From Sulfolobaceae archaeon (GTDB lineage: Archaea > Thermoproteota > Thermoprotei_A > Sulfolobales > Sulfolobaceae): a stretch of 29,202 bases of DNA. Position 1 is the stretch's first letter. The number at the start of each line of letters is the position of its first letter. Below, piece by piece: positions 1-8,576 of the stretch. Both the position numbers and the translations under genes were made by a program. The notes below the pieces were generated by a model. It had not been told where the DNA came from. It was given only the letters and a program-made list of their open reading frames with translations, and did no database searches. The DNA is taken from positions 1 through 29,202 of the forward strand of contig JAPYVG010000023.1 in NCBI GenBank assembly GCA_028277025.1, given 5' to 3'.

Positions 1-628
1 GATAAGATACCTTTTGGTATGCTTGTGAAAACACTGCTAAACCTTGATTAGCTAACGAATTTACAATAATATCGAAACCGTCTACTGCAAATAAAATCTC
101 GTCATTAATAACATATGCTTCACCCGGATATGGTGATGTTAAGCTTCTACTCCAAATGATCCCTTTAACTACCTTCCCATTATCAGTAAGAAAGTAACCA
201 TAACCCTTAATAATACCGTTATCATTAACAACGTGGGAATCATTTTGTTGCATTTTAAACTTAACACGACTAACTGTAATGGGATAAGCGAACATGTATA
301 TACTATTTGATAGTGGGAGACTTACGCTCAGACCCTTTCCCGTAAATTTCACGTAAACTAGAGGAGGAAGCATACGCGATGCTATATAAAAGCCTAAGCC
401 TATAATTATCCCGGTTAATGTTAAGTACCCTGAAATAAAAAATAAACTAGTAAGTAAAATATTAACATATGGTGAAATATAAAAGAACGATGGAGATACA
501 ATAATTGGGTAGAGATACACTTTCGTTAAATACCATGCTAAAAGTGGCTTAAATGCCAAATAATCTAAATAAACTATTATAAATATCAGTAATATATACA
601 AATATAAGTCCAATACTATTACGATCAC
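1..628 (-). CDS. Partial membrane protein running off the left edge
   Basis: An open frame runs on the minus strand from a GTG at 628 to the left edge, 209 codons without a stop, so the 3' end is missing. A TAA stop lies just upstream of the GTG. The first ~100 residues are strongly hydrophobic, with about three or four membrane segments (one reads IVYLDYLAF, a later one TGIIIGLGFYIA). The rest is a hydrophilic beta-rich domain containing GYGYFLTDNGKVVKG, which probably lies on the other side of the membrane. I recognise no family. The start is uncertain because the upstream TATA-like signal is weak. It is divergent from the gene at 1031. Confidence 0.7.
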   Translation of the reverse strand, partial: MIVIVLDLYLYILLIFIIVYLDYLAFKPLLAWYLTKVYLYPIIVSPSFFYISPYVNILLTSLFFISGYLTLTGIIIGLGFYIASRMLPPLVYVKFTGKGLSVSLPLSNSIYMFAYPITVSRVKFKMQQNDSHVVNDNGIIKGYGYFLTDNGKVVKGIIWSRSLTSPYPGEAYVINDEILFAVDGFDIIVNSLANQGLAVFSQAYQKVSY

Positions 629-1030
629 TTACACCATCATTTGTTATCATAAATCCTAAGCGAAAGTTCCTAATTACATCTGGTAAAGGGAAAGGTCTAT
701 TTATATATACCAACTTCTAAATAGTTTAAAAACATTTCGGTTTTTATTTAAACATAGATTATTAACCAAGTTGAGAAATTATAAATTATTAAAAGAGCAC
801 ACGCGCAGAACCTCATAATAAATTTATAATTAATATTATCACGAGATTTTCCTCTCGTAACTTACATTAATTAAAGTAGTGAGATTCATAAAGAGGGCTT
901 AGCTCATCAATTTTCCTTAAATAGCTTTATTTTTAAACTTTGCCAACACAATTCTAGGTTGTTAATACTGCTCTAGTACGCAAAATTATTTAAGTAAAGT
1001 TTATAAAGACATGTCTTTTTTTTTAAATAT
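629..1030. other. Divergent intergenic region
   Basis: About 400 bases of AT-rich DNA between two divergent genes. I see no ORF or RNA gene. It should hold the promoters of both neighbours; only the one for the rightward gene is clear. Confidence 0.5.
1000..1007 (+). promoter_or_regulatory. TATA-like box for the gene at 1031
   Basis: TTTATAAA ends 23 nt before the ATG at 1031. No ribosome-binding site is present, which fits leaderless transcription starting at or just before the ATG. Confidence 0.5.
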
Positions 1031-2371
1031 ATGACTTCATTAATAGCTAAGTACGGTAATCTAATATTTTCCTTTTCCTTTTTTATTCTTACTTTGTCTG
1101 TTATAATATGGGCGTTTATGTTGTACGGTATATCTGTGATTCTTTATTACATAATATTAATTGTTAGCTACTACATAATTATTGTTCGTTTAACTAAGGG
1201 TAAAAATTTGAGCCCGCGTCAGAGGAGGTCGTACGGTCAGGCTTTTCTGTTCATATTCATGTTCTCATCTCTCGGACTAACTTTGATGTTCTCATCTTTC
1301 GGACTAACGTATATCAACAGTCCAGCCCTACTAGTAATAATTCTTCTTATTATACTGTTTAATTTTTTATCATTTCTTGGTATTCTTGACGCTATTGGTG
1401 ATATTCGCAAAAGTAATTCACATAAAAATCCTCCTCAATATTCTCAGCAACTCCTATATACACAACAGCAAACATTTAAATCGTTTAAAATGGTGAAGTA
1501 CTGTCCTAAATGTGGCTACCCAAATCCAGACGATGCAATGTACTGTGTTAGATGCGGTACTCCTTTAGCCACGGTACAACCTCAGCCGCAATCAGCACCT
1601 CAACAACCGATTAATTATCCTCAACAGCCCCCACAAACACAACCACCCCAATATCCTCAACAGTCCAATCCACCACCGGTTTATCCTCCTTATCAACAAT
1701 ACCCATATCCTAAGAGGAGGTTTCCAATAAAGGCTGTAATTGGTGCTGTAATAGCAGTTGTAGTAGTATTAGTAGTGTTCCTTGTAGTCCTACCAATATA
1801 TATCGGCCCCCTACCGATATTCATCCGCCCCTCATACCCAATAACGGTCTCGGACTTGCAAAGCATTTACGGTGGCAGTTGGAAAGTTAATACTAGCTCG
1901 AGCTATGTAATTTCAATATCTACCTCTTCAGTTACTATCTCGTACTTAAACGGTACTAAAAAGACACTTCCAGTAACACCTTCCAACGATACTTGTAGCG
2001 TCTTATTCTTAGGAAATGAGCCCGACTCCTACCTTTCGAAAGAGGTATTCGTAAGATTCTCCTACAGGATCCTTGTAACCGCGTACGATTGTTTAGTTTC
2101 CAATGCGGTCGAGGTCGTAGTTTACCCAGTAGCTGGATCGCCATTATATACTGAATTAACTACAATGGGTGAGAAAGCTTTCGCTAATACTTTTGGGGTT
2201 TCTTTTGTAACGGTTAATGGGAACATAATGTATGGCTATTACAATGGTCCGTTGGCCTTTTTCGGTCCGTGGGTTGTAATATTAAATAAGGCAAATGGCG
2301 AACTCGTGATGATAGTCGGGTTACCGTATATTAATAGTACTATAGCGAGTGAATTAGCGAGTCATGTTTAA
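1031..2371 (+). CDS. 4-TM domain fused to zinc-ribbon / P-Q-linker / TM / ectodomain protein
   Basis: A 446-residue membrane protein with two parts. Residues 1-135 form about four membrane helices with no paralogue in the window. After a short Pro/Gln stretch, residues ~154-446 repeat the plan of the 16712 gene: a zinc ribbon (CPKCG ... YCVRCG), a Pro/Gln/Tyr-rich linker, one membrane helix after a basic YPKRRF stretch, and an Asn/Ser-rich ectodomain starting PITVSDLQSIYGG and ending near YINSTIASELAS. The internal Met at 1491 matches the start of the paralogues, so this gene is probably a fusion of two genes. The TATA box at 1000 favours the upstream start. The zinc ribbon is presumably cytoplasmic and the C-terminal domain outside. 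Function unknown. Confidence 0.75.
   Translation: MTSLIAKYGNLIFSFSFFILTLSVIIWAFMLYGISVILYYIILIVSYYIIIVRLTKGKNLSPRQRRSYGQAFLFIFMFSSLGLTLMFSSFGLTYINSPALLVIILLIILFNFLSFLGILDAIGDIRKSNSHKNPPQYSQQLLYTQQQTFKSFKMVKYCPKCGYPNPDDAMYCVRCGTPLATVQPQPQSAPQQPINYPQQPPQTQPPQYPQQSNPPPVYPPYQQYPYPKRRFPIKAVIGAVIAVVVVLVVFLVVLPIYIGPLPIFIRPSYPITVSDLQSIYGGSWKVNTSSSYVISISTSSVTISYLNGTKKTLPVTPSNDTCSVLFLGNEPDSYLSKEVFVRFSYRILVTAYDCLVSNAVEVVVYPVAGSPLYTELTTMGEKAFANTFGVSFVTVNGNIMYGYYNGPLAFFGPWVVILNKANGELVMIVGLPYINSTIASELASHV
1259..1312 (+). repeat. 27-bp tandem duplication inside the 4-TM domain
   Basis: ATGTTCTCATCT-x-TCGGACTAAC occurs twice with a 27-bp period (copies start at 1259 and 1286). It encodes MFSS(L/F)GLT twice and keeps the frame, so it adds nine residues to one membrane segment. 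Confidence 0.7.
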
Positions 2372-2393
2372 ACAAGAGAAGTTTTTTACATTT

Positions 2394-2453
2394 TTATTAT
2401 ATTTTTAGGAATAAGATTTCCTAAAAATATAATAAATAGGAAATCTTATTCCT
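2394..2453. terminator. Two overlapping hairpins between convergent genes
   Basis: 2394-2411 is a perfect 18-bp inverted repeat of 2418-2435 with a 6-nt loop. The central part, 2407-2422, is also a perfect 16-bp inverted repeat of 2438-2453. The two hairpins share bases and exclude each other. The site lies between the + gene ending at 2371 and the - kinase ending at 2517, which fits a bidirectional terminator or the remains of a small palindromic element. Confidence 0.55.
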
Positions 2454-2516
2454 AGGAATTTTAATGTGTATTCCGATTTTGTGATTATTAATATAAAATA
2501 GTGTCATACTACGAGT

Positions 2517-4245
2517 TTAAGGATTTGAGTGTATTAATCTTGAGAAGTATTCGTGAACTTCTTTTGCAGTTGGTCTTTCTGAGGGGTTTATGGAAATCAT
2601 CTTCATTACAAAATCCCTTATCTCATCTGGCAAGTTGGGTTGCCAGTTAGAGAGTTTATTTTTAGCCTCATTAACCTTTAAGGAAACACAATTCATGTCA
2701 CCCTTTGTATAACAGTTAAACGCTTCATTCATCTCTTGTAAATCCGGCCTGTCCACCTTTCTGTTTAATAAAACATAAACAGTCATGCCAAGAGCAAATA
2801 TATCTAAGGACGGATTTGCAACCCCTCTAAATACATCTGGGGGAGAATACTCTAACGTTAGCTGATTAATCTTACCATTAATTTTTACAGCACTTCCCAA
2901 ATCGCCTAACTTAAACTTTACGTTTAGTAAATCTTGTGGGCTTGCGGGCTTTTTGGCAAGGAATATGTTTGACGGTTTAACGTCAATGTGAACGTAACCG
3001 TTATGGTGGAGGTGGTTTAAAGCTGAGGAAATCTCCCAAATCGCCTTATACACTGCCTTCTTCCAATAAGTGCTGTGGTAAAAATTATCGTCCATGAGCA
3101 GTTCCTCTAAAGTACCGCTCATTAATTCCATAACAATCATGGGGGGATTTGTAAGGTAAAGTGATGTAATATTGTCATTAACAATTTTTCTTATCACTAA
3201 ACTGTCTACGTTAAAGGCGTAAATTTTAACAATATTCGGATGATTTGAGAGGTTTGCTAAGTTTAGTGCTTCTATGCTTAACTCCTTGAAAAACTCCTCC
3301 GGGTTTCCTTTGAAGAGCTTAAGGATTTTGATTGCAAACCTCCTTATTCTCGTGCTTAGCCTTTAAAACATAACCGTTTCCTCCTTCACCCAAATAGTTT
3401 TGAATTTCATAAACCGATATACTTCTGCCAACCCAGATTTTAGGATCCCAGTTCGTAAGCAGAGGAGGTGATATAGTTGTAGATTTGGGACTTAGAGAAA
3501 GCCCTTTCCTCGTAACCGAACTAGTTATAATCGATTTACTATAAGAAATTTCCACACTATCGCCTGGTGATACGAAACCGTTATATTTGTTGGGCTTATA
3601 GATATCTTGTGCTGTTGTAACATCAAACGCCTCCCAGCTCTCAAGAAAATGTTGAAGTCTTATATGCATAACTCCGTTAAATGTGTAAGTTTTACCACCT
3701 ACTTTTATAATAGCCATTACATTTCGCGGAAGCCCTCTGACCTTAAACATTACTTTTGGTGGATCTTTTAGTTCTATAAAAGCTATTATACCCCCTACAA
3801 AGGTAAAAAACTGAGTTAGCATGAGTAAAGCAGCAACCTTTAATTTCTTGGAGTGGTAGGTAAGGCTACAGCCATAATATTTTAAAGCTATCATGATTGT
3901 AGACATAAGATATGTTCCTGTAGCCACCCCAAGGCTTGAAGGCAATTTAAACGCTGGTGCAATAATAAAAGCCCCCATTCCCATTCCGTTAGGGATTACA
4001 AATGCACTTGGAATAACAATTAGTGAATCGTATTTGGTACACTTATGTTTAGTAAACAAAATAAAAATAACTAACATAAACCAATTAATTATCGTAAGAG
4101 CCATCAATATCCAGCCTATTAACGATGATTTGGGGAACAAAAATATAGCTAAGTCATATAGAATTCCTATAACTATATTAGGTACAGAAAAGATTATTGC
4201 ATCAAATAAGTATGCATTACACCAGTTAACAGAAAAGTGTTTCAT
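2517..4245 (-). pseudogene. Membrane-anchored Ser/Thr protein kinase split by a frameshift
   Basis: From the ATG at 4245 the frame encodes about five membrane helices, a beta-rich segment with VRGLPRN, and the kinase glycine loop GEGGNGYVLKAK, then stops at 3319. A +1 shift near 3340 opens a frame that reads RFAIKILKLF (the ATP-binding Lys), SIEALNLA (candidate helix-C Glu), the catalytic loop HIDVKPSN, DLG in place of DFG, SPPD after the activation segment, and the conserved Arg in NPSERPTAKE, ending at 2517. Repaired, it would be a ~575-residue eukaryotic-like kinase with an N-terminal membrane anchor, an arrangement known in Sulfolobales. The kinase residues are otherwise intact, so the lesion is recent, a sequencing error, or much less likely programmed frameshifting. 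A TATA box lies upstream. Confidence 0.85.
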
Positions 4246-4273
4246 ATCTGTGAGTTGATGTTATATATACTGA

Positions 4274-4283
4274 GTATTTAAAT
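4274..4283 (-). promoter_or_regulatory. TATA-like box for the kinase gene
   Basis: On the minus strand a TTTAAATA element lies ~30 nt upstream of the ATG at 4245, with little room for a leader. Confidence 0.4.
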
Positions 4284-4442
4284 TTTTCTTTATCCGATGT
4301 GTCCAACAATTATTTCTTTGGACGAAATAAGAGGTTTATCGAGTCTTTATACGCGTGTTTATTAGCTTATTATTTAGACCTCTCTTTGTTGAGTTCTCTT
4401 TCATAAGATTGTTATTTGATAAAAGCTATTGGAACTAAAATT

Positions 4443-5414
4443 TTAAATCATTAATCCCATCTTTGTCAGCTCTTTTACCGCTTTGTCGAAACCTTTTATA
4501 ACAATTAAATAGCCGTTAATTACATAACCTTCTTTATAGTTTATCGGCGCGTAGATAATTCCGTTTCCCGCATAGCCTGGTATAGGATATTTGTCAATGC
4601 CCACAATAAAATTACCTATACGCTTTGATTGTTTGAAATACGTGGAAAGGGTATTTAGATCTACATCTATTTTCCCGATCTTTAATGGGGGCGTAAACCT
4701 CAATTTATACACACATGGGATAAGACGCTCTCTATCTAAACGTAATAATAAGTAAATATAGTCAAGCAGAAATTCGAACACGACCTCGTTATTCTCTTTT
4801 ACGGATATAATAACGGCGCCTATGTTAATTAAACTTGCTATGAACCCTGAAAACAGCATTACGTATGCCAATAGAAATATAAATGTTACTATAGTTATTA
4901 ATACAAGCATTATCGCACTTGAGAGTTCACTTGAAGCTGATTGAGCGCAGAGTGAGTACAACTTGGAAATTTTCACGATAAATTGAGGTAGATTAAGGAA
5001 GTTAACACTTCTAAGTATAGGGGGATTATTTGTTATTGTATCTAAAGCAAAGTAATACATTAAATAAAGCATACTTATTGACAGTATGAAAAGTATAGTT
5101 CTACCAATCACATCCCCTTTTCTATAACCCGGGCTTTTAATAGGCACGATAATACGGTATCTGGGATTACGTTCTAAGTTATACGGTAATGAAGCAGCGA
5201 GAATTCCGAATACACCAAAAAACATGCTTACTCCTATAATAATAAATACTAAAATTATCCAAGCCAAACCTTGCTCTCCATCTGCTATTAGCACTAATAT
5301 GTCAGTTAATAAAATAATTATAATGTAAGTGTACTTATTACTAAAGAATCTAAGTAAAAGATCGTATACCATCAACAATTCGTATTTAATATTCCAAAGA
5401 GTAGTGGACTTCAT
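4443..5414 (-). CDS. Multi-pass membrane protein, unknown function
   Basis: A 323-residue protein, not recognised. It has two adjacent membrane helices near residues 28-75, a loop rich in Arg and Pro (YRIIVPIKSPGYRKGD), a third helix near 105-125, and a hydrophobic stretch of one or two helices near 165-205. A soluble C-terminal domain of ~115 residues follows, with YPIPGYAGNGIIYAP. A TATA box lies 27-34 nt upstream of the ATG. It is transcribed alone in the same direction as the kinase, with ~200 bases between them. A role in the cell envelope is only a guess. Confidence 0.75.
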   Translation of the reverse strand: MKSTTLWNIKYELLMVYDLLLRFFSNKYTYIIIILLTDILVLIADGEQGLAWIILVFIIIGVSMFFGVFGILAASLPYNLERNPRYRIIVPIKSPGYRKGDVIGRTILFILSISMLYLMYYFALDTITNNPPILRSVNFLNLPQFIVKISKLYSLCAQSASSELSSAIMLVLITIVTFIFLLAYVMLFSGFIASLINIGAVIISVKENNEVVFEFLLDYIYLLLRLDRERLIPCVYKLRFTPPLKIGKIDVDLNTLSTYFKQSKRIGNFIVGIDKYPIPGYAGNGIIYAPINYKEGYVINGYLIVIKGFDKAVKELTKMGLMI

Positions 5415-5440
5415 GTCACAAGTATTTTACTTCAAGGCTT

Positions 5441-5448
5441 TATTTAAA
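5441..5448 (-). promoter_or_regulatory. TATA-like box for the membrane protein at 5414
   Basis: TATTTAAA on the plus strand (TTTAAATA on the minus) lies 27-34 nt before the ATG at 5414. It marks this stretch as promoter rather than as part of a rightward gene. Confidence 0.5.
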
Positions 5449-5494
5449 GATAACTCGGTTTATTCTCAGTATGAGTGTGGAGATAGTGTCGTTG

Positions 5495-6051
5495 TTAAGC
5501 TACGAATTCTGGGATTAACCTTCTCTCCCATAAGACTAGGGCTATGGAGTACATCATGGTGCGAATGCTCCTATTTACTGCCTTCGTTGCTCTCTTGAAT
5601 CTAACTAGCCTATCCCTTAATGAGGAATGACTCGTTCGGGTTAACTGGCGAGACAACCGTGTGGTCTTTCAACCAGAAGTACAAGTTATAATCATCGCTC
5701 ACCCATCTACCCTCGTCGGGTAAATACTTTTTGACCTCAAGGAAAGTACTCTCATCCCTATCCCCCAAAATGAGGTAAACTCCCAGCTTCGTATACACGT
5801 AACAAGTGAAAACCCACTTGTAAAAAGCCCTAGTACAAGTAAGTCCACATCTCATCAACAACCTTACCCTTGACCAGCTCCTTAGCCCTACCCCACAACT
5901 CAACCAACTTCTCATACTTTTTTCCTACCATAACGCTGTGAAAACAGTACCAAGAGGTACGTTAAGCCTAGAAATGGCTCTCATACCATTAGCATTTTCA
6001 AAGCTTCCTCCCTCGACTTCCTAGATGCTTTACCCAACCACCTTTTAATCC
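5495..6051 (-). pseudogene. Degraded IS1-family transposase
   Basis: Read in three shifting minus-strand frames, this encodes pieces of an archaeal IS1-type transposase in the right order. They are SRKSREEALKML and NGMRAISRLNVPLGTVF (helix-turn-helix), KVVDEMWTY (start of the DDE domain), then KLGVYLILGDRDESTF, EGRWVSDDYNLYFWLKDH and VNPNES. The C-terminus is LRDRLVRFKRATKAVNRS ... RRLIPEFVA, with its stop at 5495. At least three frame breaks and the loss of the N-terminal Cys-rich ribbon make it inactive. I could not find convincing terminal inverted repeats. It abuts the gene at 6056, whose frame stays open leftward into the element. Confidence 0.85.
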
Positions 6052-6055
6052 ATAC

Positions 6056-6463
6056 GTGGATTCAATATGGTATAATCCCCAAGCAATACAAACTTTAATA
6101 CAAACTTACAGGGGTCAAGATCCTAACTCTGTAAATGGAATTGATGTAAAAAGTTATAAAGGTCACATAATAATCCAAGTTTCTAAACAATTTGATTACG
6201 ACGCAAGTAACGGTAGAATTAAAGTTGATAGGGATATATTAATAATCCCGGCTGGAAGAGTTGATTTTCTAGACAGATTTGTTGATAGTCTAAGAGAAGA
6301 CTTTAGAAATGCCTTTGGTAACGATATTCAAGCTACGTTAGACCAATTATTGCCAACAGATTTAGCTAGCCAGATCTCGCAAATGTCGCAATGCGTTAAT
6401 AATAATTACGACCAATTTAAACAACAAGCACTATCAAATCCCGATGAACACCATTTCTTCTAA
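6056..6463 (+). CDS. Hypothetical protein, start possibly replaced by IS insertion
   Basis: A 135-residue soluble protein, not recognised. It begins at a GTG (MDSIWYNP...). It has a central beta-rich part (GHIIIQVSKQFDYD, DRDILIIPAG) and a helical C-terminal half with many Gln and Asn, ending DEHHFF. The frame is open upstream of the GTG into the IS1 remnant, and no TATA box or ribosome site is visible, so the original N-terminus may have been removed by the element. It stands alone between the IS remnant and the convergent dpo2-side cluster. Confidence 0.55.
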   Translation: MDSIWYNPQAIQTLIQTYRGQDPNSVNGIDVKSYKGHIIIQVSKQFDYDASNGRIKVDRDILIIPAGRVDFLDRFVDSLREDFRNAFGNDIQATLDQLLPTDLASQISQMSQCVNNNYDQFKQQALSNPDEHHFF

Positions 6464-6534
6464 CCCTACTATCGGTTTTACTGTACAGAAAAAGAAGTGA
6501 TATTTAAAAACTTTACAAGCGCGATTATATCTTT

Positions 6535-7082
6535 TTATACTAAAAAAGTTAATAATCTTTCTCCTTTACTTTTGCCAAATAGTTCCCAAATAGAGTAAGG
6601 TATTTCTACCTCATCTGTATTAACACTCTTAATTATTTTGAAAGAAAAGCTCTTATTACTTCTCCTCTCTAACCTTATTGATGAGCAGAATGAAGACCGA
6701 AAAATTGAGCCCTCCTTTTCCCTATCCATAAAGCTGAAGATGAAAACTCTTCTCTAATTGCGGAAACTATTTCTCCGTAAAGCTTTCTGTGGTGATAAGG
6801 ATCTACGAGAATCATATCCTCATTCATTGCCTCTAAAGGTTTTACGTCTTCTGCCTTGAAAGCCCTCCTTATGTAAATCTCTCCTTTAACGTTAAATATT
6901 TCCCTAAACCTTCTTATTAACTCTGGGTCAATTCCTCCTCCTTCGCCCACAATTACTACCTTTATTGGAGAAGAAAGTACTATGACGCAATGATAAAAGA
7001 GCCATAGAATTTCTCTATCTGTTGAATAAAATTCAACTATCCTGTCAGGAGAAATTATCCTATCATCAAATCCGGTAATCAT
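6535..7082 (-). pseudogene. Frameshifted gene after dpo2, possibly RecA-like
   Basis: The ATG at 7082 overlaps the stop of the dpo2 fragment by 4 bp (ATGA), so both were in one operon. The frame reads MITGFDDRII ... VVIVGEGGGIDPELIRRF ... DMILVDPYHHRKL ... AIREEFSSSA and then runs into a stop at 6675. A one-base shift near 6725 continues as MDREKEGSIFRSSF ... SIWELFGKSKGERLLTFLV, ending at 6535. The repaired product is ~180 residues. The strand-helix order and the VDP motif resemble a RecA/RadA-type core without a Walker A, but this is only a weak impression. The frameshift fits the decay of the adjoining polymerase. Confidence 0.6.
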
Positions 7083-7949
7083 AAAAATCCCTTAAATTCC
7101 TCGTAAGTCCCCTTGAGGTAATTTAAGTAGTAGAAAACGTCAACTCCTCTAAAACCGTTATAAGCTTCATAAAATCCTTTAATTCCCCTAACGTAAGGAA
7201 TTCCGTCAATCCAGATAACGTAATCCTTAGGCTCACCTCTCATTATCCTTTCTCTATATTTCTTGTAGATTTCATCAATTTCCTTAACGTTTATCTCTTT
7301 GCAGGAATTGGCTTTACTTAAAGAGCTAAGAACTTCTTCCAGGAAGTATTTTACTACGTTAGGCATATTACTCCTCTAACCTTCATTTCTTCTCCCTTTC
7401 CGAAATACCTTGTAGGATAAGGAAATCCTTCCTTATTTTTTGTAAATATCATCCATTTAAACTCCTCAACCTTAAGTCCGGTAATTTCCTCAATTTTTTT
7501 AACGTAATCCTTTACGTTACCTCTAACGGAAAGAGAATCTATTACTCCGTGAAGGACTTCCAATCTCATTTCTTCTGCCAACTCAATTGCTTGTCTTAAC
7601 GTTTTTCTGGCAAAGTAAGTTACAAACTCATAAGCCTCAATTTTACCGAATTTTGAATTCCTAAAACCTAAATACCCGAAGGAAGCTACTAGCATCCACT
7701 TTATTGTCTCATTGTTGCGTAAGCTATTTCCCTTAACAATACTTTAGAATCGTAAGACCATTCTATTAATCCTTTTATTGAAACCGGTGACCTCTTCCTC
7801 TTAATGTCAATTTTTACTACAGCATCTACGTTATTACATGCAATTCCTAAGCATTCAGCTACGTCAACTTTAACTTTAGGGTTTTGTTCAACCCTTTCTT
7901 CTCCGTTTTCTATAACCTTTATCTTACCCCCAGTCCTCCGCCGTACCAA
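7079..7949 (-). pseudogene. dpo2: DNA polymerase B2 (dpo2), C-terminal part, fragmented
   Basis: Three minus-strand pieces follow the order of a family B polymerase. 7949-7701 encodes the end of the exonuclease-like domain (VDVAECLGI ... SIKGLIEWSYDSK ... REIAYATM). 7695-7354 encodes the late palm (KWMLVASFGYLGFRNSKFG ... LEVLHGVIDSLSV, the position of the YGDTDS motif, here VIDS). 7366-7079 encodes the thumb end (RSNMPNVVKYFLEEV ... YYLNYLKG). The frame changes at ~7700 and ~7360. The palm segment that should carry the first catalytic Asp is absent, so sequence is lost at ~7700. The N-terminus is missing and found on the other strand at 9997. PolB2 belongs to a damage-induced operon in Sulfolobales; this copy cannot give a full enzyme. 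Confidence 0.78.
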
Positions 7950-8356
7950 TCTAACGGTATTAAAGTTGCGTAAGATATTCTAGGACAGCTAAAGGTTTGA
8001 GCGTGGAAAACCATCCTCATGTTAGTGACATAAAGAGCTCCGTAAATGTACATGGAAACGGTAATTGTTTGTGGATTATTATACTGTGGTTGACCTCCAA
8101 TGTTTATTATTCCTCCTATATTGATAGACGGGGAAGACTGAGGATAATAAGTCTGAGAGGTTACGGTGTACTGTACATATCTTGAGGCGGCAATTAACTG
8201 TTCTCCACATATCGGGGTGAAAGGCGGATTTGATGAGTCTAGTTGTATTTGCTGCAGAAGACCCATGTCAGGCTGGTCAAGTTGAAATTGATATCCGCAG
8301 TTAGGGCATTGTAAGACTCCGTCCGGAATTTCCATTCCACATGAGGGGCAAAGCAT
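7919..8356 (-). CDS. Zinc-ribbon protein with GRAM-like segment, 3'-truncated
   Basis: A 145-residue product. The N-terminus is a zinc ribbon (CPSCG ... CPNCG), followed by GEQLIAASRYVQYTV, a low-complexity Tyr/Asn/Gly stretch, and GALYVTNMRMVFHAQTF, which resembles the strand pattern of PH/GRAM-type lipid-binding domains. The frame ends LDWYGGGLGVR right where dpo2 sequence begins in another frame (7949), so the domain looks cut off by the rearrangement that split dpo2. A TATA box 22-29 nt upstream supports the ATG at 8356. It may still be expressed but probably lacks the last part of the domain. Confidence 0.6.
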   Translation of the reverse strand: MLCPSCGMEIPDGVLQCPNCGYQFQLDQPDMGLLQQIQLDSSNPPFTPICGEQLIAASRYVQYTVTSQTYYPQSSPSINIGGIINIGGQPQYNNPQTITVSMYIYGALYVTNMRMVFHAQTFSCPRISYATLIPLDWYGGGLGVR

Positions 8357-8377
8357 AAGAAATAAAGGAAATTATCG

Positions 8378-8385
8378 TATTTAAA
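8378..8385 (-). promoter_or_regulatory. TATA-like box for the zinc-ribbon gene at 8356
   Basis: TATTTAAA (TTTAAATA on the coding strand) lies 22-29 nt before the ATG at 8356. Confidence 0.45.
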
Positions 8386-8540
8386 CCTTTTTATTGAGGT
8401 AATAAGAAATATAAACATAACACAAAGATTTTATCAATATTAATTTTCTAAGACAAAGTTAGTAATAGCAATATATATCTCTCATATGAATTAAAATTAT
8501 TATTTTTATAAAATATCTCTAATAGAATTTTCTAGGAAAT

Positions 8541-8548
8541 TTTTTAAA
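8541..8548 (+). promoter_or_regulatory. TATA-like box for the gene at 8577
   Basis: TTTTTAAA lies 29-36 nt before the ATG at 8577, which has no ribosome site. Confidence 0.45.
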
Positions 8549-8576
8549 TGATGAGGAGTAATGAAATTGAGGATAT

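Noticed and set aside
5413..5598. Rightward frame MSQVFYFKALFKDNSVY... that looks like a small gene
   Set aside because: Its first part lies on the promoter of the minus-strand gene at 5414 and its second part is antisense to the C-terminus of the IS1 transposase, which explains the open frame.
7997..8185. Plus-strand frame within the zinc-ribbon gene
   Set aside because: The minus-strand frame has a zinc ribbon and a TATA box; the plus-strand one has no recognisable motif or start signal.
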